A stretch of DNA of 64,000 nucleotides from Joyebacterum sp964521425 (GTDB lineage: Bacteria > Joyebacterota > Joyebacteria > Joyebacterales > Joyebacteraceae). The stretch is from positions 3,844-67,843 of the forward strand of contig CAZFRO010000013.1 in the NCBI GenBank assembly GCA_964521425.1, in the 5' to 3' direction. The first letter of the stretch is position 1. The number at the start of each line of letters is the position of its first letter. Positions 8,583 through 17,955 of the stretch are shown here, piece after piece. The notes beneath the pieces were generated by a model. It made no database searches. It saw only the letters and a list, made by a program, of their open reading frames with translations, and had not been told where the DNA came from. The position numbers and the translations under genes are program-made.

Positions 8583-9932
8583 TTACGTTTTGAGCATACG
8601 CTTGAGATTCTCAACGTCTCGCTGGACCTCTCCGCTGTTCTCGACCTCTGCGGTGATCTTGCGATGTGCGTGGAGCACGGTCGTGTGGTCGCGGCCACCG
8701 AACTGCTCGCCGACCTGCGCGAGCGACATGTGCGTGAGTTCACGCGCGAGGAACATCGCGACCTGGCGGGCCAGGGCGATCTGACTTGCCCTGCCGCGAG
8801 CCTTCATCTTCTCAACAGGAACACCGTACGTCTCGGCGACCGCCTGCTGGATCCGCGCGACTGAAACTGGCCCACATGGCTTGCCAAGGAATTCCGACAG
8901 CACCTCCTTGGCGAGTTCAACCGTTATCTCGCTTCCGGTCAGACTTGAGAAGGCGAGGAGCCTTACTAATGATCCTTCCAGTTCGCGGATGTTTGTCGTG
9001 ACGCTGTTCGCTATGAGTGTAATGACCTCGCCCGGAATCGAGATGCCGTCGAGCTCGGCCTTCTTGTTCAGAATTGCGATGCGTGTCTCGAGGTCAGGTG
9101 ACTGGATATCTGTCACCAGTCCAGACTCAAACCGCGAGACCAGTCGCTCCTCGAGTGTGGCGATCTGCTTGGGTGGCCGATCACTCGTGAGGACGATCTG
9201 CTTGTGAGCGAGGTAGAGCGCGTTGAACGTGTGGAAGAACTCCTCCTGCGTGCTCTCCTTGCCGGCGAGGAACTGAATGTCGTCGATCAGGAGAAGGTCT
9301 TTGCTGCGGTACTTGTCGCGGAACTCAAGTGTCGTGTTCCTCTGGATCGACACGATGAGTTCGTTCATGAATGTCTCTGACGAGACATACTCGATCGACA
9401 TCTCCGGCCGGTGCTCCTGGACGTAGTGTCCGATCGCGTGCATCAAGTGAGTCTTGCCAAGCCCAACACCGCCATATATAAACAACGGATTATATGTCTG
9501 TCCTGGGGCCTCCGCTACTGCCATGGATGCTGCCTGTGCGAAGCGGTTGCCACCGCCCACAACGAACGTTGAGAAGGTGTAGCGCGGGTTGAGCTGGCAC
9601 TGCTTGGGCGCGGCTGCCGTCAATGGTGCGGGCGCCACCCTCCGTGTGGAGACCGGCTCATACTCGTCGGGACGCCTGTGAGCGACGTGGAATTCCGCCT
9701 TAAGTGGTGTGCCTGCCTGCTGTTCCACCGCTCTCAGGATCAGGGTCATGTAGTGTTCTTCGAGCCAGTCGGCGAAGAAACGATTCGGAACTTCGACCTT
9801 GATCGTGTCCCCGGTGAGTTCCATGCCACGTGTGGGCTCGAACCAGGTGCGGAAACTCTGGTTCTCGGTCTCACCACGGATCGTCTCGAGGCAGTGTGCC
9901 CACAGATCGGAGGCTGATAGAGTTGTTCTCAT
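8583..9932 (-). CDS. dnaA: Chromosomal replication initiator protein DnaA
   Basis: AAA+ initiator that binds DnaA boxes and opens the origin. Domain I is recognisable (SDLWAHCLETIRGETENQSF); Walker A is GGVGLGKTH at about residues 154-162, Walker B LLIDDIQFLAGK, and the domain IV signature GGRDHTTVLHAHRKI binds the box. Length is about 449 residues. I prefer ATG 9932; an in-frame GTG at 9941 is possible, and neither has a clear ribosome site. A perfect DnaA box lies 24 bases upstream of the start, which suggests autoregulation. Confidence 0.97.
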   Translation of the reverse strand: MRTTLSASDLWAHCLETIRGETENQSFRTWFEPTRGMELTGDTIKVEVPNRFFADWLEEHYMTLILRAVEQQAGTPLKAEFHVAHRRPDEYEPVSTRRVAPAPLTAAAPKQCQLNPRYTFSTFVVGGGNRFAQAASMAVAEAPGQTYNPLFIYGGVGLGKTHLMHAIGHYVQEHRPEMSIEYVSSETFMNELIVSIQRNTTLEFRDKYRSKDLLLIDDIQFLAGKESTQEEFFHTFNALYLAHKQIVLTSDRPPKQIATLEERLVSRFESGLVTDIQSPDLETRIAILNKKAELDGISIPGEVITLIANSVTTNIRELEGSLVRLLAFSSLTGSEITVELAKEVLSEFLGKPCGPVSVARIQQAVAETYGVPVEKMKARGRASQIALARQVAMFLARELTHMSLAQVGEQFGGRDHTTVLHAHRKITAEVENSGEVQRDVENLKRMLKT

Positions 9933-9955
9933 ATTGTCCACGGGCTGTTTACAAC

Positions 9956-9964
9956 TTATCCACA
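9956..9964 (+). promoter_or_regulatory. DnaA box, perfect
   Basis: TTATCCACA, identical to the consensus, 24 bases upstream of the dnaA ATG, so it may serve both origin function and repression of dnaA. Confidence 0.85.
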
Positions 9965-10060
9965 GAACCTGAAAGAGCGAGTATGGCGGCGCATGTACGA
10001 GCGCACTGTCGAAATACGGAGAAAAGGAGGTGCGTGCTTATCGACAGTACAACCCCCAAC

Positions 10061-10069
10061 TGTGGATAA
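10061..10069 (-). promoter_or_regulatory. DnaA box, perfect
   Basis: TGTGGATAA, the reverse complement of the consensus TTATCCACA. It is about 100 bases from the first perfect box and in opposite orientation. Confidence 0.85.
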
Positions 10070-10611
10070 CGCAGTAACAGCTGTTCTGTTAAGTGGTTAG
10101 CGCGTTCCGAGTCTGGCCTGGGCCGTGTAGCCGAGCAACGGAAGCTCCTGAGGCCGCAGGGATGAGCGAGTGTCGCATGTTGAGCCACGCCCAAATAGAG
10201 ACTTATCAACGGGGAGTGTGGCGAGGCGGATGCTAGCACGGAGCTAAAACCGGTGCAAGCACTTTCTTGGTGGAAGCGAGGATTTTTCCACAGGCAGACG
10301 TAAGGTGTCACGGGGCGGCGGGTTGAGGATGGCGAGGTGGTCGGTGGGAGTGGAGGGGCTGCGCAAGGTTGTGTGGGGAGGTACATAAAGAGAGGAGAGG
10401 AGAACCAAGAGGGATAGCGCCACAAGGGGCCCACATAACTTGCACGGATGGCGTCACATAGGGCGCGCCGCATGGGAGAGGGGGCCAGCATCGTTTATGT
10501 GAGCGCGCGAGAGGCGGGTGTGAGCATGTGGAGTTACAGGATCGGGCGGCCTCCTCAAGTGGTGGGGGGCTACCTATAGGGGTGTGCTACCCGTCAGGGG
10601 CGAGAATCGGC

Positions 10612-10640
10612 TTGACAGCGGATGCTCTGAGACGTAATAT
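10612..10640 (+). promoter_or_regulatory. Sigma-70 promoter of rpmH operon
   Basis: TTGACA at 10612-10617, a 17-base spacer, and TAATAT at 10635-10640: a near-consensus housekeeping promoter, 55 bases upstream of rpmH. It is the best promoter in the window and suits a ribosomal-protein gene next to the origin. Confidence 0.9.
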
Positions 10641-10695
10641 TGCTCGTTTAGACGTAGTCCGACAGAAGACCAACACGAACGCTCAAGAGGGTATC

Positions 10696-10833
10696 ATGAA
10701 AAGAACCTACCAGCCAAAGAAGCGTAGGGGCAAGAGGAAGCACGGGTTTTTCTCTCGCAGTTCCACCCCTGGCGGGCGACGCGTTCTGGCGCGTCGTCGT
10801 GCGAAGGGCAGGAAGAAGTTAACGACCCGGTAG
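10696..10833 (+). CDS. rpmH: Ribosomal protein bL34
   Basis: A 45-residue basic ribosomal protein of the large subunit. MKRTYQPKKRRGKRKHGFFS and the end RRRAKGRKKLTTR are the usual bL34 pattern. GAGGG lies seven bases before the ATG. It is the first gene of a likely operon rpmH-rnpA-yidD-yidC-jag, the standard order beside bacterial origins. A longer in-frame reading upstream runs through the promoter and is not real. Confidence 0.96.
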   Translation: MKRTYQPKKRRGKRKHGFFSRSSTPGGRRVLARRRAKGRKKLTTR

Positions 10834-10840
10834 GTGTGCT

Positions 10841-11191
10841 TTGTCGTCCAACAAGCTGCCCAGACGTCGGATCATCAGGGAGCGCCGGCTTCTGTCGTCA
10901 GCTATGCGGACGGGAAACGTAGTGCGGACACCCTACTTCAGACTGCACTACGAAAGAGGTGTGGGGCCGCCGGGAGTTGCATTCCTGGCGGGGAAACGAG
11001 CCGGAGGGGCGGTCAAGAGAAACCGCGCCCGAAGGGTCCTTCGGGAGACGTTCAGAACGAGCAACGTAGACCTCTCCCAAATCCGGACCCTCGTCTTCGT
11101 GGCTACCAAGAAGACAGGCAGAGCGCCGCACGGCGACATCATCGACGCGCTCGATGCCGCGCTTAGACGCGCCTCCGACCAGACAGGCTGA
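10841..11191 (+). CDS. rnpA: Ribonuclease P protein component
   Basis: Protein subunit of RNase P, which binds the 5' leader in tRNA maturation. It has 116 residues, with the family motif GAVKRNRARRVLRETFR (the RNR motif) at about residues 55-70 and an alpha-beta N-terminal part with PYFRLHYERG. The only plausible start giving the full domain is TTG at 10841, seven bases after the rpmH stop. Confidence 0.93.
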   Translation: MSSNKLPRRRIIRERRLLSSAMRTGNVVRTPYFRLHYERGVGPPGVAFLAGKRAGGAVKRNRARRVLRETFRTSNVDLSQIRTLVFVATKKTGRAPHGDIIDALDAALRRASDQTG

Positions 11192-11237
11192 AGCGGGAAG
11201 ACAAAGGCCGCGAGTGCGGCCATGGGTTGTCGGTTCC

Positions 11238-11513
11238 ATGCGGATTATCGAGTCTTCGAGTGGAAGACCCCTGGTTATCACCAGAGTTCTGGTGGTAGTC
11301 GTGCGTGTGTACCAGCGCCTCATATCACCACTGTTCCCCGCGAGCTGTCGTTACACCCCCACATGTTCTGAATACGCCAGACAGGCACTACTGTCACACG
11401 GACTTCTACGTGGCACATGGCTTGCCGTCCGGCGGGTACTACGTTGCCACCCATGGGCAGACGGGGGGGTTGATCCCGTGCCGGGTGGAGCAACTCAATC
11501 AGTGCAGAGCTAG
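11238..11513 (+). CDS. yidD: Membrane protein insertion efficiency factor YidD
   Basis: Small membrane-associated protein that aids YidC-dependent insertion. From ATG 11238 it has 91 residues. The family core is clear: YQRLISPLFPASCRYTPTCS, then EYARQALLSHG and RRVLRCHPWADGGVDPVP. The three cysteines typical of the family are present. It sits between rnpA and yidC, the usual place. The frame extends further upstream into rnpA, but those residues do not fit the family. Confidence 0.92.
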   Translation: MRIIESSSGRPLVITRVLVVVVRVYQRLISPLFPASCRYTPTCSEYARQALLSHGLLRGTWLAVRRVLRCHPWADGGVDPVPGGATQSVQS

Positions 11514-11546
11514 CGGTTTAGATAGAACCTGATGCAGGAGGAGTGA

Positions 11547-13247
11547 ATGGATCAGAAGCGCGCCCTCTTGGCGGTTATCCTCATCTTCTTGGTGCTCTTC
11601 GGATACAACTTCTGGATGAGCCAGAAGGCCAAGAACCTCGCAGTAGAGACCGTGGAGTCGCCGGCAGTAACGACCGAGACGCTGGCAGATGTGACGGGTC
11701 TGACGGAGAGTGAGCCGGCGGGGACAGACGACATTTCAAGTGAAACGGACACCGTGACGGATACTGTCGCGGGAGTCGGCACGCAAGAGAGCCTGATCTC
11801 GGTAGAGTCGGAGCTCTGGCAGGCGACCCTGTCGACGCGGGGCGCAGTGCTTCTCTCCTGGCAGCTCAAGGAGCACACGGGAATCGAAGGCGAGTCGATT
11901 GATCTTGTTCCCGATGGCTCCCTGGGCCTCGATGTCACAGTCACACACGGCGCGACGACAGTTGATGTGAGCGAGTGGACGTTCGAATACGGCGGCCCGA
12001 TCGACATCGTTCTGTCTGACGGTCGCAGTGCGACACTTGTGTTCAACGCGACGAACGACGCGGGACTGCGCATCAGAAGAGAGTACGTGTTTCACTCAGA
12101 CAGCTATCTGTTTACGGCGGGCGTCTCGGTGGAAGGACCGAGCGGACCGGCCGCACAGCGAGACATGAGAATCGGGTGGCCCGGGATCATGCCGACCGAG
12201 CAGAAGGAGGAGGACCGGTCTCTCTCGGCGGTCGCGATGGTCGATGGGGGCGCGGATCGGGAGAACCTCGGGGCGCTCAAGAAGGGAAGCAGGAAGAAGT
12301 CGGGCGAGATAGCGTGGGTGACAGCGACGTCTCGTTACTTCATGGTTGCCGTCGTGCCGGACGATGCAGCGTTTCGCGAGATCGAGATGTTCGGCGATGA
12401 AGACGCGCGGACGGCCGGTTTTGAGGCGACCATGGATCTGGGGTCTGGGGCGACAACACACACCTTCACTGTCTACGCGGGACCTCAGGACTACCTCGGA
12501 GTACTGGAGTTGGGACTTGGGCTCGAAACCGCCGTCGATCTTGGATGGAAGTGGACACGACCTCTGTCGGTCCTCATGCTCCGCGCACTCGTGTGGACAC
12601 ATGGTCTGATCCCTAACTACGGTCTTGTCATTATTCTGTTCTCGATTCTGACGAAGCTCATCTTCTACCGGCTCACACACAAGAGCTTCTCGGAGATGAA
12701 GCGGATGCAGGACCTTCAGCCCAAGCTCAAGGCACTCCAGGAGAAACACAAGGACGACAAGGAGGCGTTGGCGAAGGTCCAGATGGAGCTCTACAAGAAA
12801 GAGAAGGTGAACCCGCTTGGGAGCTGTCTTCCAATGCTCCTGCAGATGCCGGTGTTCATCGCCCTCTTCCAGGTGCTCCGTACAACGATCGAGCTCAGGG
12901 GTGCACCGTTCGCGCTTTGGATCACGGATCTTTCGCAGCCCGACACGATCTTCCACATTGCGGGATTCCCGATTCACATCCTCCCACTTCTGATGGGATT
13001 GGGAATGCTCGTGCAGCAACGCTTCACGTCCAAGGATCCACAGCAGGCGATGATGGGCAAGATGATGCCCATCATTTTCACGGCGCTCTTCTACAACTTC
13101 GCGTCCGGCCTCGTGATCTACTGGTTCGTCAACACCGTTCTGAGCATTGTACAGCAGTACTACATCCACCGCGGCCCCGACACGGCGACTGAAGAACCGC
13201 CGGCCGAGGGCGAGCCTACATCGCAGCCGACAATCTCATCAAACTAG
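11547..13247 (+). CDS. yidC: Membrane protein insertase YidC
   Basis: Inserts proteins into the inner membrane, alone or with SecYEG. It has 566 residues and the Gram-negative layout: N-terminal membrane helix (about residues 5-23), a large periplasmic domain (about 60-320), then five membrane helices with a charged cytoplasmic loop (LQPKLKALQEKHKDDKEAL). The core ends with WFVNTVLSIVQQYYIHR and a short acidic/Pro tail. GGAGGAG precedes the ATG. The large periplasmic domain supports a two-membrane cell envelope. Confidence 0.96.
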   Translation: MDQKRALLAVILIFLVLFGYNFWMSQKAKNLAVETVESPAVTTETLADVTGLTESEPAGTDDISSETDTVTDTVAGVGTQESLISVESELWQATLSTRGAVLLSWQLKEHTGIEGESIDLVPDGSLGLDVTVTHGATTVDVSEWTFEYGGPIDIVLSDGRSATLVFNATNDAGLRIRREYVFHSDSYLFTAGVSVEGPSGPAAQRDMRIGWPGIMPTEQKEEDRSLSAVAMVDGGADRENLGALKKGSRKKSGEIAWVTATSRYFMVAVVPDDAAFREIEMFGDEDARTAGFEATMDLGSGATTHTFTVYAGPQDYLGVLELGLGLETAVDLGWKWTRPLSVLMLRALVWTHGLIPNYGLVIILFSILTKLIFYRLTHKSFSEMKRMQDLQPKLKALQEKHKDDKEALAKVQMELYKKEKVNPLGSCLPMLLQMPVFIALFQVLRTTIELRGAPFALWITDLSQPDTIFHIAGFPIHILPLLMGLGMLVQQRFTSKDPQQAMMGKMMPIIFTALFYNFASGLVIYWFVNTVLSIVQQYYIHRGPDTATEEPPAEGEPTSQPTISSN

Positions 13248-13286
13248 GTCGGCTGGAGACGGAGTATCACGGGAGGACTGCTAGGA

Positions 13287-13952
13287 ATGACTCGTGCAGT
13301 CGAGACTAAGGGAAAGACCGTCGCAGAGGCGACGATGACCGCACTGAAGGACCTCGGCATATCGAGAGAGGATGCCGACGTCAAGATCATCTCACAAGGA
13401 CGCCGCGGCTTCCTGGGTATCCTCAAGGGTGCGCCCGCGAGGGTTCAGGTCACGCGAAGAATATCATCCCGCGATCGTGCGGAGGAGATCGTGAGAGATC
13501 TTCTGGGCCGTATGCACTTCAGCTGCCAACTCCACATCACGGAAGAGAAGAGCGCGCTCGTCTTCGACGTAGAGACGGCCGGCGCTGATGGGCTTCTGAT
13601 CGGGAAGTCCGGAAACACGCTGAGTGCGCTCGAGTACGTGGCGAACAGAATGCTCCAGAGAGAGAACATGCAGTCCAAGAAGATCGTGCTTGACGTAAGC
13701 GGATACAAGCGCCGCCGAGATGACTTCCTCAAGTCGAAGGCGCTTTCACTCGCCGAGCAGGTCAAGTCGGCGCGGCAGCAGGTGACGATGGAGCCGCTTG
13801 GGGCTGAGGACCGCAAGATAGTCCATGCCGCTTTGCGGGATGACCCGGCCGTTGTGACTCAGAGTATCGGGCACGGTCGGGACAAGAGCATTGTTGTGGC
13901 TCCCGCGAGCGAGAAGCCGAAGAGCCGCTCCCGCAGGAGAAGAAAGAGGTAG
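13287..13952 (+). CDS. khpB: Jag/KhpB RNA-binding protein
   Basis: RNA-binding protein of 221 residues with three parts: Jag-N (residues 1-52, GKTVAEATMTALKDLG and GRRGFLGILKG), a KH domain with the GKSG loop at about residue 110 (LLIGKSGNTLSALEYV) and an R3H-like domain with RRRDDFLKSKALSLAEQ. The C-terminus is highly basic (SRSRRRRKR). KhpB acts with KhpA in RNA regulation and cell-envelope control in Gram-positives. The location after yidC is conserved. Confidence 0.93.
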   Translation: MTRAVETKGKTVAEATMTALKDLGISREDADVKIISQGRRGFLGILKGAPARVQVTRRISSRDRAEEIVRDLLGRMHFSCQLHITEEKSALVFDVETAGADGLLIGKSGNTLSALEYVANRMLQRENMQSKKIVLDVSGYKRRRDDFLKSKALSLAEQVKSARQQVTMEPLGAEDRKIVHAALRDDPAVVTQSIGHGRDKSIVVAPASEKPKSRSRRRRKR

Positions 13953-13995
13953 CCAGGACGATGTCTTGGGTCTGCGCTCTCGGGTGGAGCCGGTT

Positions 13996-15366
13996 GTGAG
14001 AGCTACGCCCGGGGATACAATCGCCGCCGTCGCCACCGCGATCGGGCCTGGCGGGATCGCCGTCGTGCGGATAGCAGGCGCTGACGCCGTCCGGATAACA
14101 GATACGATCTTCAGGGGTTCCGCGCGTCTCTCACGCGCCCCTTCCCACACGGTGCACCACGGTTACATAGTTGATTCAACGGGTCGCGAGGTCGATGAAG
14201 TCCTCGCGACCGTCATGTTGGCCCCCAACACCTACACGACCGACGATGTTGTTGAACTCGGGTGTCACGGCGGGGCGATGCCGGCGAGACGAGTCCTTGA
14301 GGTTTGCCTTGAGGCCGGGGCGCGTGTTGCACGCAGAGGCGAATTCACCGAACGCGCGCTCTTGGGCGGACGCCTCGACCTTGTTCAGGCGGAAGCCGTC
14401 GCGGACATAGTCGGCGCAAGGACGCGCCGCGGACTCGAGTTCGCACTAGGGCAGCTTGAGGGAGGACTGTCTCAGCGACTCGGCGAGCTTCGAGCGGAGA
14501 TCCTCGTGTTCAGGGCGGAGGTCGAGTCCCTGATAGACTTCTCTGACGAGGACATTGGAAGCTCCACGGTCGCGGCGATCACAGACCTCGGCCACAAGTG
14601 CTGTCGCTCAGTTGACGACCTGCTCTCCGACAGCGTCCTTGGCGCGGCCGTGAGGGACGGAGTGTCGGTTGCGATAGTTGGTCGCCCGAATGTTGGGAAG
14701 TCAAGCCTCCTTAACGCGCTCCTCTCTCGCGCTCGAGCAATAGTGACGGCACTTCCCGGCACGACGCGCGACGCGATCGAGGAGACGGTAGATTTTGACG
14801 GCGTGCCCGTCCGTCTCATCGATACCGCCGGGTGGCGAAGCTCAACTGACCCGGCTGAGGTGGAAGGTGTGGAGCGTGCGAAGGCCGCTGCGGCGGGAGC
14901 TGATCTCGTGCTGTTTGTCATCGACTCAAGCGCCGGAATCACTAGAGCGGACAGATCCGTTGCAGAGGATCTTGACCGAGAGAGAACGCTCGCAGTTCTC
15001 AACAAGATCGATCTCATCGCCAGCGACGCCGCGGGAATCGAACTCAAGGGGCTCCCGTCTGCCGAGGTATCTGCGCTCACACGAGATGGCATACCGGAGC
15101 TCAAGAGTGCCATCTCCGCTATGCTCCTCGACGGGAGAGCAGTCGGCGCCGCGCCGGCTGTCACCAATGTGCGGCACATCAATGCACTCAAGCGAGTGGG
15201 TGCCGCCCTCGAGCGAGCAATCAGTCTTCTGAACGATGAGGCGCCGCCGGAACTGGCCGCCATCGATGTGGCCGAGGCCACGGGTGCACTTGGTGAGATT
15301 ACCGGCGAGACGACAGCAGACGACGTGTTGCGACATATATTTGAGCGTTTCTGCGTTGGGAAGTAG
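13996..15366 (+). CDS. mnmE: tRNA modification GTPase MnmE
   Basis: With MnmG installs the cmnm5/nm5 group on U34 of certain tRNAs. From GTG 13996 it has 456 residues, the family length, with GGAG six bases upstream. It has an N-terminal folate-binding domain (DTIAAVATAIGPGGIAVVRI), a G domain with P-loop GRPNVGKSS, switch PGTTRD and NKID, and the C-terminal FCVGK whose cysteine is essential in E. coli. An upstream in-frame start would overlap jag and adds non-family residues. It is followed 10 bases later by its partner mnmG. Confidence 0.96.
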   Translation: MRATPGDTIAAVATAIGPGGIAVVRIAGADAVRITDTIFRGSARLSRAPSHTVHHGYIVDSTGREVDEVLATVMLAPNTYTTDDVVELGCHGGAMPARRVLEVCLEAGARVARRGEFTERALLGGRLDLVQAEAVADIVGARTRRGLEFALGQLEGGLSQRLGELRAEILVFRAEVESLIDFSDEDIGSSTVAAITDLGHKCCRSVDDLLSDSVLGAAVRDGVSVAIVGRPNVGKSSLLNALLSRARAIVTALPGTTRDAIEETVDFDGVPVRLIDTAGWRSSTDPAEVEGVERAKAAAAGADLVLFVIDSSAGITRADRSVAEDLDRERTLAVLNKIDLIASDAAGIELKGLPSAEVSALTRDGIPELKSAISAMLLDGRAVGAAPAVTNVRHINALKRVGAALERAISLLNDEAPPELAAIDVAEATGALGEITGETTADDVLRHIFERFCVGK

Positions 15367-15376
15367 GTTCATGTAA

Positions 15377-17269
15377 GTGCGGAACTACGACTTCGACATA
15401 ATCGTTGCTGGAGCAGGCCACGCAGCCTGTGAGGCGGCTCTTGCAGCATCGCGTCTCGGCAGACGCGTCCTCGTGGTCACGATCTCACTAAGGCACGTCG
15501 GCGAAATGCCCTGCAATCCCGCCATTGGCGGCCTCGCTAAGGGACAGCTAGCCCGTGAGATAGACGCCCTTGGGGGTGAGATGGGTCTTGCCGCTGATGC
15601 AACCGGGCTCCAGTTCCGGATGCTCAACACCGGCAAGGGGCCGGCCGTGCGCTCTCCGCGTGCTCAGTGCGACAAGGAGGAGTACCGGCAGTACATGCTG
15701 TCTGTGCTCACCCGCCAAGGCTCAATGACCCTGATTGAGGACCGGGTCGAGCGGGTGGTGGCCCAAGGGCAGAGCGTCAAGGGTGTCACGTTGACACATG
15801 GCAGAAAGGTGACAGCACCCGTTGTGATCTTGACAACAGGTACATTTCTGTGTGGCAGTCTCTACGTAGGTGAACGCACATGGCGCGGAGGGAGAACTGG
15901 AGAGCCACCGGCAAGGGGACTCTCCGAGAACCTGCGCGAGCTTGGGCTTGGGCTTGGGCGGCTCAAGACTGGGACGCCGGCACGCGTCGCAGCCAAGAGC
16001 ATCGACTGGACAGGGCTTGAGCGCCAGGATGGAGACGCTGACCCGGTTGCATTCTCGTTCAGGACCGAGAGTCTGGTTGTTGAGCAGCTGCCTTGCCACG
16101 TCACCTACACGAACAGGCGCAGTCACGATATTCTACGGGCGTCGTTGACAAGGTCGCCGCTCTTCAGTGGACGGATCACAGGGGTTGGTCCCAGGTACTG
16201 TCCGTCCATCGAGGACAAGGTGGTGCGTTTCCCTGACCGGGAGAGCCACAGAATACTACTCGAGCCTGAGACGAGGCGCGGGGATGTGATCTATCTGAAC
16301 GGGTTGTCGTCGAGTATGCCTGTCGACGTGCAGCTGGATGTGATCCGGAGCATGGACGGGATGTCACGAGCTCGCATGCTGAGACCGGGGTATGCTGTTG
16401 AGTACGACTACGTCGACCCACGGGAGCTCAAGCCGACGCTCGAGACGAAGCACGTGCGAGGTCTCTATCTGGCCGGGCAGGTCAACGGCACCTCAGGGTA
16501 TGAGGAGGCCGCAGCACAAGGGCTCATGGCGGGGATCAACGCCGCCATGAGCGGGCGGGACCTGGAGCCAGTGGTCCTCAGCCGCTCTGATGCGTATATC
16601 GGGGTGCTGATCGACGATCTCGTCACAAAGGGAGCGGACGAGCCCTATCGCATGTTTACGAGTAGGGCCGAGCACAGGCTTCTTCTCAGGCACGACAATG
16701 CGGATATGCGGCTCATGCCGATCGGGAGGAGAGTCGGTCTCGTGAGCGACGAGGTAGCGTCCCGGGCTGAGGGAAAGCGCGAACAGGCAGCAGCTGAGAT
16801 AGCGAGATTGACGAAGAGCACGGTGTCACCGGATAGAGCGAACGGTGTACTGCGTGCGCGAGGAAGCACCGAGATATCCGAGTCGCAGAGTGCCGCGCAG
16901 CTCTTGGCACGGCCTGAGATGTCCCTGGATGACATTCATGCGATGTCGCCACCACCTGGAGAAGTGGGGCCGGCCGTGGCGGGCGAGGTGGGGATCCAGG
17001 TGAAGTACAGGGGCTATGTGAGACGAGCCCAGCAGCTGATTGAGAAGCAGCGGGCGCTTGAGAAGAGCGAACTCCCGGTGGACCTCGACTACGGTGCGGT
17101 GCGGGGGTTGTCGACGGAGGCGAGCCAGAAGCTGGCGCATGTGATGCCTGCGACGATCGGACAGGCGTCTCGGGTCCCCGGGGTGAGCCCCGCGGACATA
17201 GGAGTGCTCATGATACATCTGAAGGTACACGGAGGACCAGGACGGGAGGTTCGTGAGGATGGGTGCTGA
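15377..17269 (+). CDS. mnmG: tRNA uridine-5-carboxymethylaminomethyl modification enzyme MnmG
   Basis: FAD-dependent partner of MnmE, 630 residues. The N-terminal dinucleotide fold has IIVAGAGHAACEAALAASRLG, the second family motif is MPCNPAIGGLAKGQLAREID, and the C-terminal helical domain includes QVKYRGYVRRAQQLIEKQ. It starts at GTG 15377. It overlaps rsmG by 11 bases (17259-17269), keeping the classical gidA-gidB coupling near the origin. Confidence 0.97.
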   Translation: MRNYDFDIIVAGAGHAACEAALAASRLGRRVLVVTISLRHVGEMPCNPAIGGLAKGQLAREIDALGGEMGLAADATGLQFRMLNTGKGPAVRSPRAQCDKEEYRQYMLSVLTRQGSMTLIEDRVERVVAQGQSVKGVTLTHGRKVTAPVVILTTGTFLCGSLYVGERTWRGGRTGEPPARGLSENLRELGLGLGRLKTGTPARVAAKSIDWTGLERQDGDADPVAFSFRTESLVVEQLPCHVTYTNRRSHDILRASLTRSPLFSGRITGVGPRYCPSIEDKVVRFPDRESHRILLEPETRRGDVIYLNGLSSSMPVDVQLDVIRSMDGMSRARMLRPGYAVEYDYVDPRELKPTLETKHVRGLYLAGQVNGTSGYEEAAAQGLMAGINAAMSGRDLEPVVLSRSDAYIGVLIDDLVTKGADEPYRMFTSRAEHRLLLRHDNADMRLMPIGRRVGLVSDEVASRAEGKREQAAAEIARLTKSTVSPDRANGVLRARGSTEISESQSAAQLLARPEMSLDDIHAMSPPPGEVGPAVAGEVGIQVKYRGYVRRAQQLIEKQRALEKSELPVDLDYGAVRGLSTEASQKLAHVMPATIGQASRVPGVSPADIGVLMIHLKVHGGPGREVREDGC

Positions 17270-17921
17270 ACTACCACGGGCCGAGATGGAGCAGGTTGCG
17301 GGCCCAATGACAGAGGACCAGGTGCGGCAGTTGGCCGTTTACATGCAGAAGCTGGCCGCTGATGCGGAGAAGATGAGCCTGATCTCGCGCAACGAGTTGC
17401 CCAGTCTGGGGCGGCATGTTCTGGACGCGGCTGCAGTCCTGGCGTTTCGCGAACTCCCAGACGGAGGGGTGGCAGATCTGGGTACAGGAGGAGGATTGCC
17501 GGGAATTGTGCTGTCAATCCTGCGGCCGAAGGTCAAGGTGACGCTCATCGACTCGCGGAGGAGCAAGATCGTCTTTCTAAAGAGCGTGCAGCGGCTGGTG
17601 GGACTCGACAATATGGAGATCGTGCATGCGCGGCTGGAGGATCTGGCCGGCGTGAGGAGCTTCCCCTTAGCTGTAGCGAGAGCCTTGGGACGGCTGGACA
17701 GAGTCCTTGAGATGAGCCTGGCACTGGTGGAGCCCGGAGGAAGTCTGGTTCTATACAAGGGGCCGCGGTGGTCTGAGGAGGCGGAGCAGGCGGCAGTAAT
17801 GGCCAAACGCTCTGGAGCTGTGATAGAGCGTGTGGAGGGAGTGGAGCTTCCAGGGACTGATCGCACGACCACGTTTGTTGAGTTTCGAGTCGGGAGCGTT
17901 TCACGTGGAACATCCGCGTAG
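17259..17921 (+). CDS. rsmG: 16S rRNA (guanine-N7) methyltransferase RsmG
   Basis: Class I SAM-dependent methyltransferase that modifies G527 of 16S rRNA (E. coli numbering). It has 220 residues; the SAM loop is VADLGTGGGLPGIVLSIL, followed by KVTLIDSRRSKIVFLKSV. ATG 17259 lies nine bases after GGAGG; GTG 17253 is an alternative. Its 3' end carries a parS-like sequence at 17897-17912, so the coding end doubles as a partition site. Confidence 0.95.
   Translation: MGAELPRAEMEQVAGPMTEDQVRQLAVYMQKLAADAEKMSLISRNELPSLGRHVLDAAAVLAFRELPDGGVADLGTGGGLPGIVLSILRPKVKVTLIDSRRSKIVFLKSVQRLVGLDNMEIVHARLEDLAGVRSFPLAVARALGRLDRVLEMSLALVEPGGSLVLYKGPRWSEEAEQAAVMAKRSGAVIERVEGVELPGTDRTTTFVEFRVGSVSRGTSA
17897..17912 (+). 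promoter_or_regulatory. parS: parS-like site, two mismatches
   Basis: CGTTTCACGTGGAACA matches the parS consensus TGTTTCACGTGAAACA at 14 of 16 positions. It lies inside the last codons of rsmG, 59 bases before the perfect parS. Confidence 0.7.
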
Positions 17922-17955
17922 GAACAGACAGGGCGCGGTCGCCACCGGCCGCCAC

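Larger units (their letters stand above)
9942..10611. other. oriC: oriC, dnaA-upstream part, between dnaA and rpmH
   Basis: Divergent intergenic region of about 700 bases. Perfect DnaA boxes are at 9956-9964 (TTATCCACA, plus) and 10061-10069 (TGTGGATAA, minus). One-mismatch boxes are at 10038-10046 (TTATCGACA) and 10284-10292 (TTTTCCACA), and a weaker one at 10203-10211. From about 10310 to 10420 the plus strand is strongly G-rich and C-poor. No convincing gene lies here; the promoter of the rpmH operon follows at the right end. Confidence 0.8.

Noticed and set aside
9949..10491. 180-codon minus-strand frame upstream of dnaA
   Set aside because: Pro/Ser-rich translation of the G-rich origin strand, spans DnaA boxes, no family resemblance.
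10528..10695. In-frame N-terminal extension of rpmH
   Set aside because: It runs through the strong promoter at 10612-10640; bL34 starts at 10696.
12096..13169. Minus-strand open frame of 357 codons
   Set aside because: Antisense shadow of yidC.
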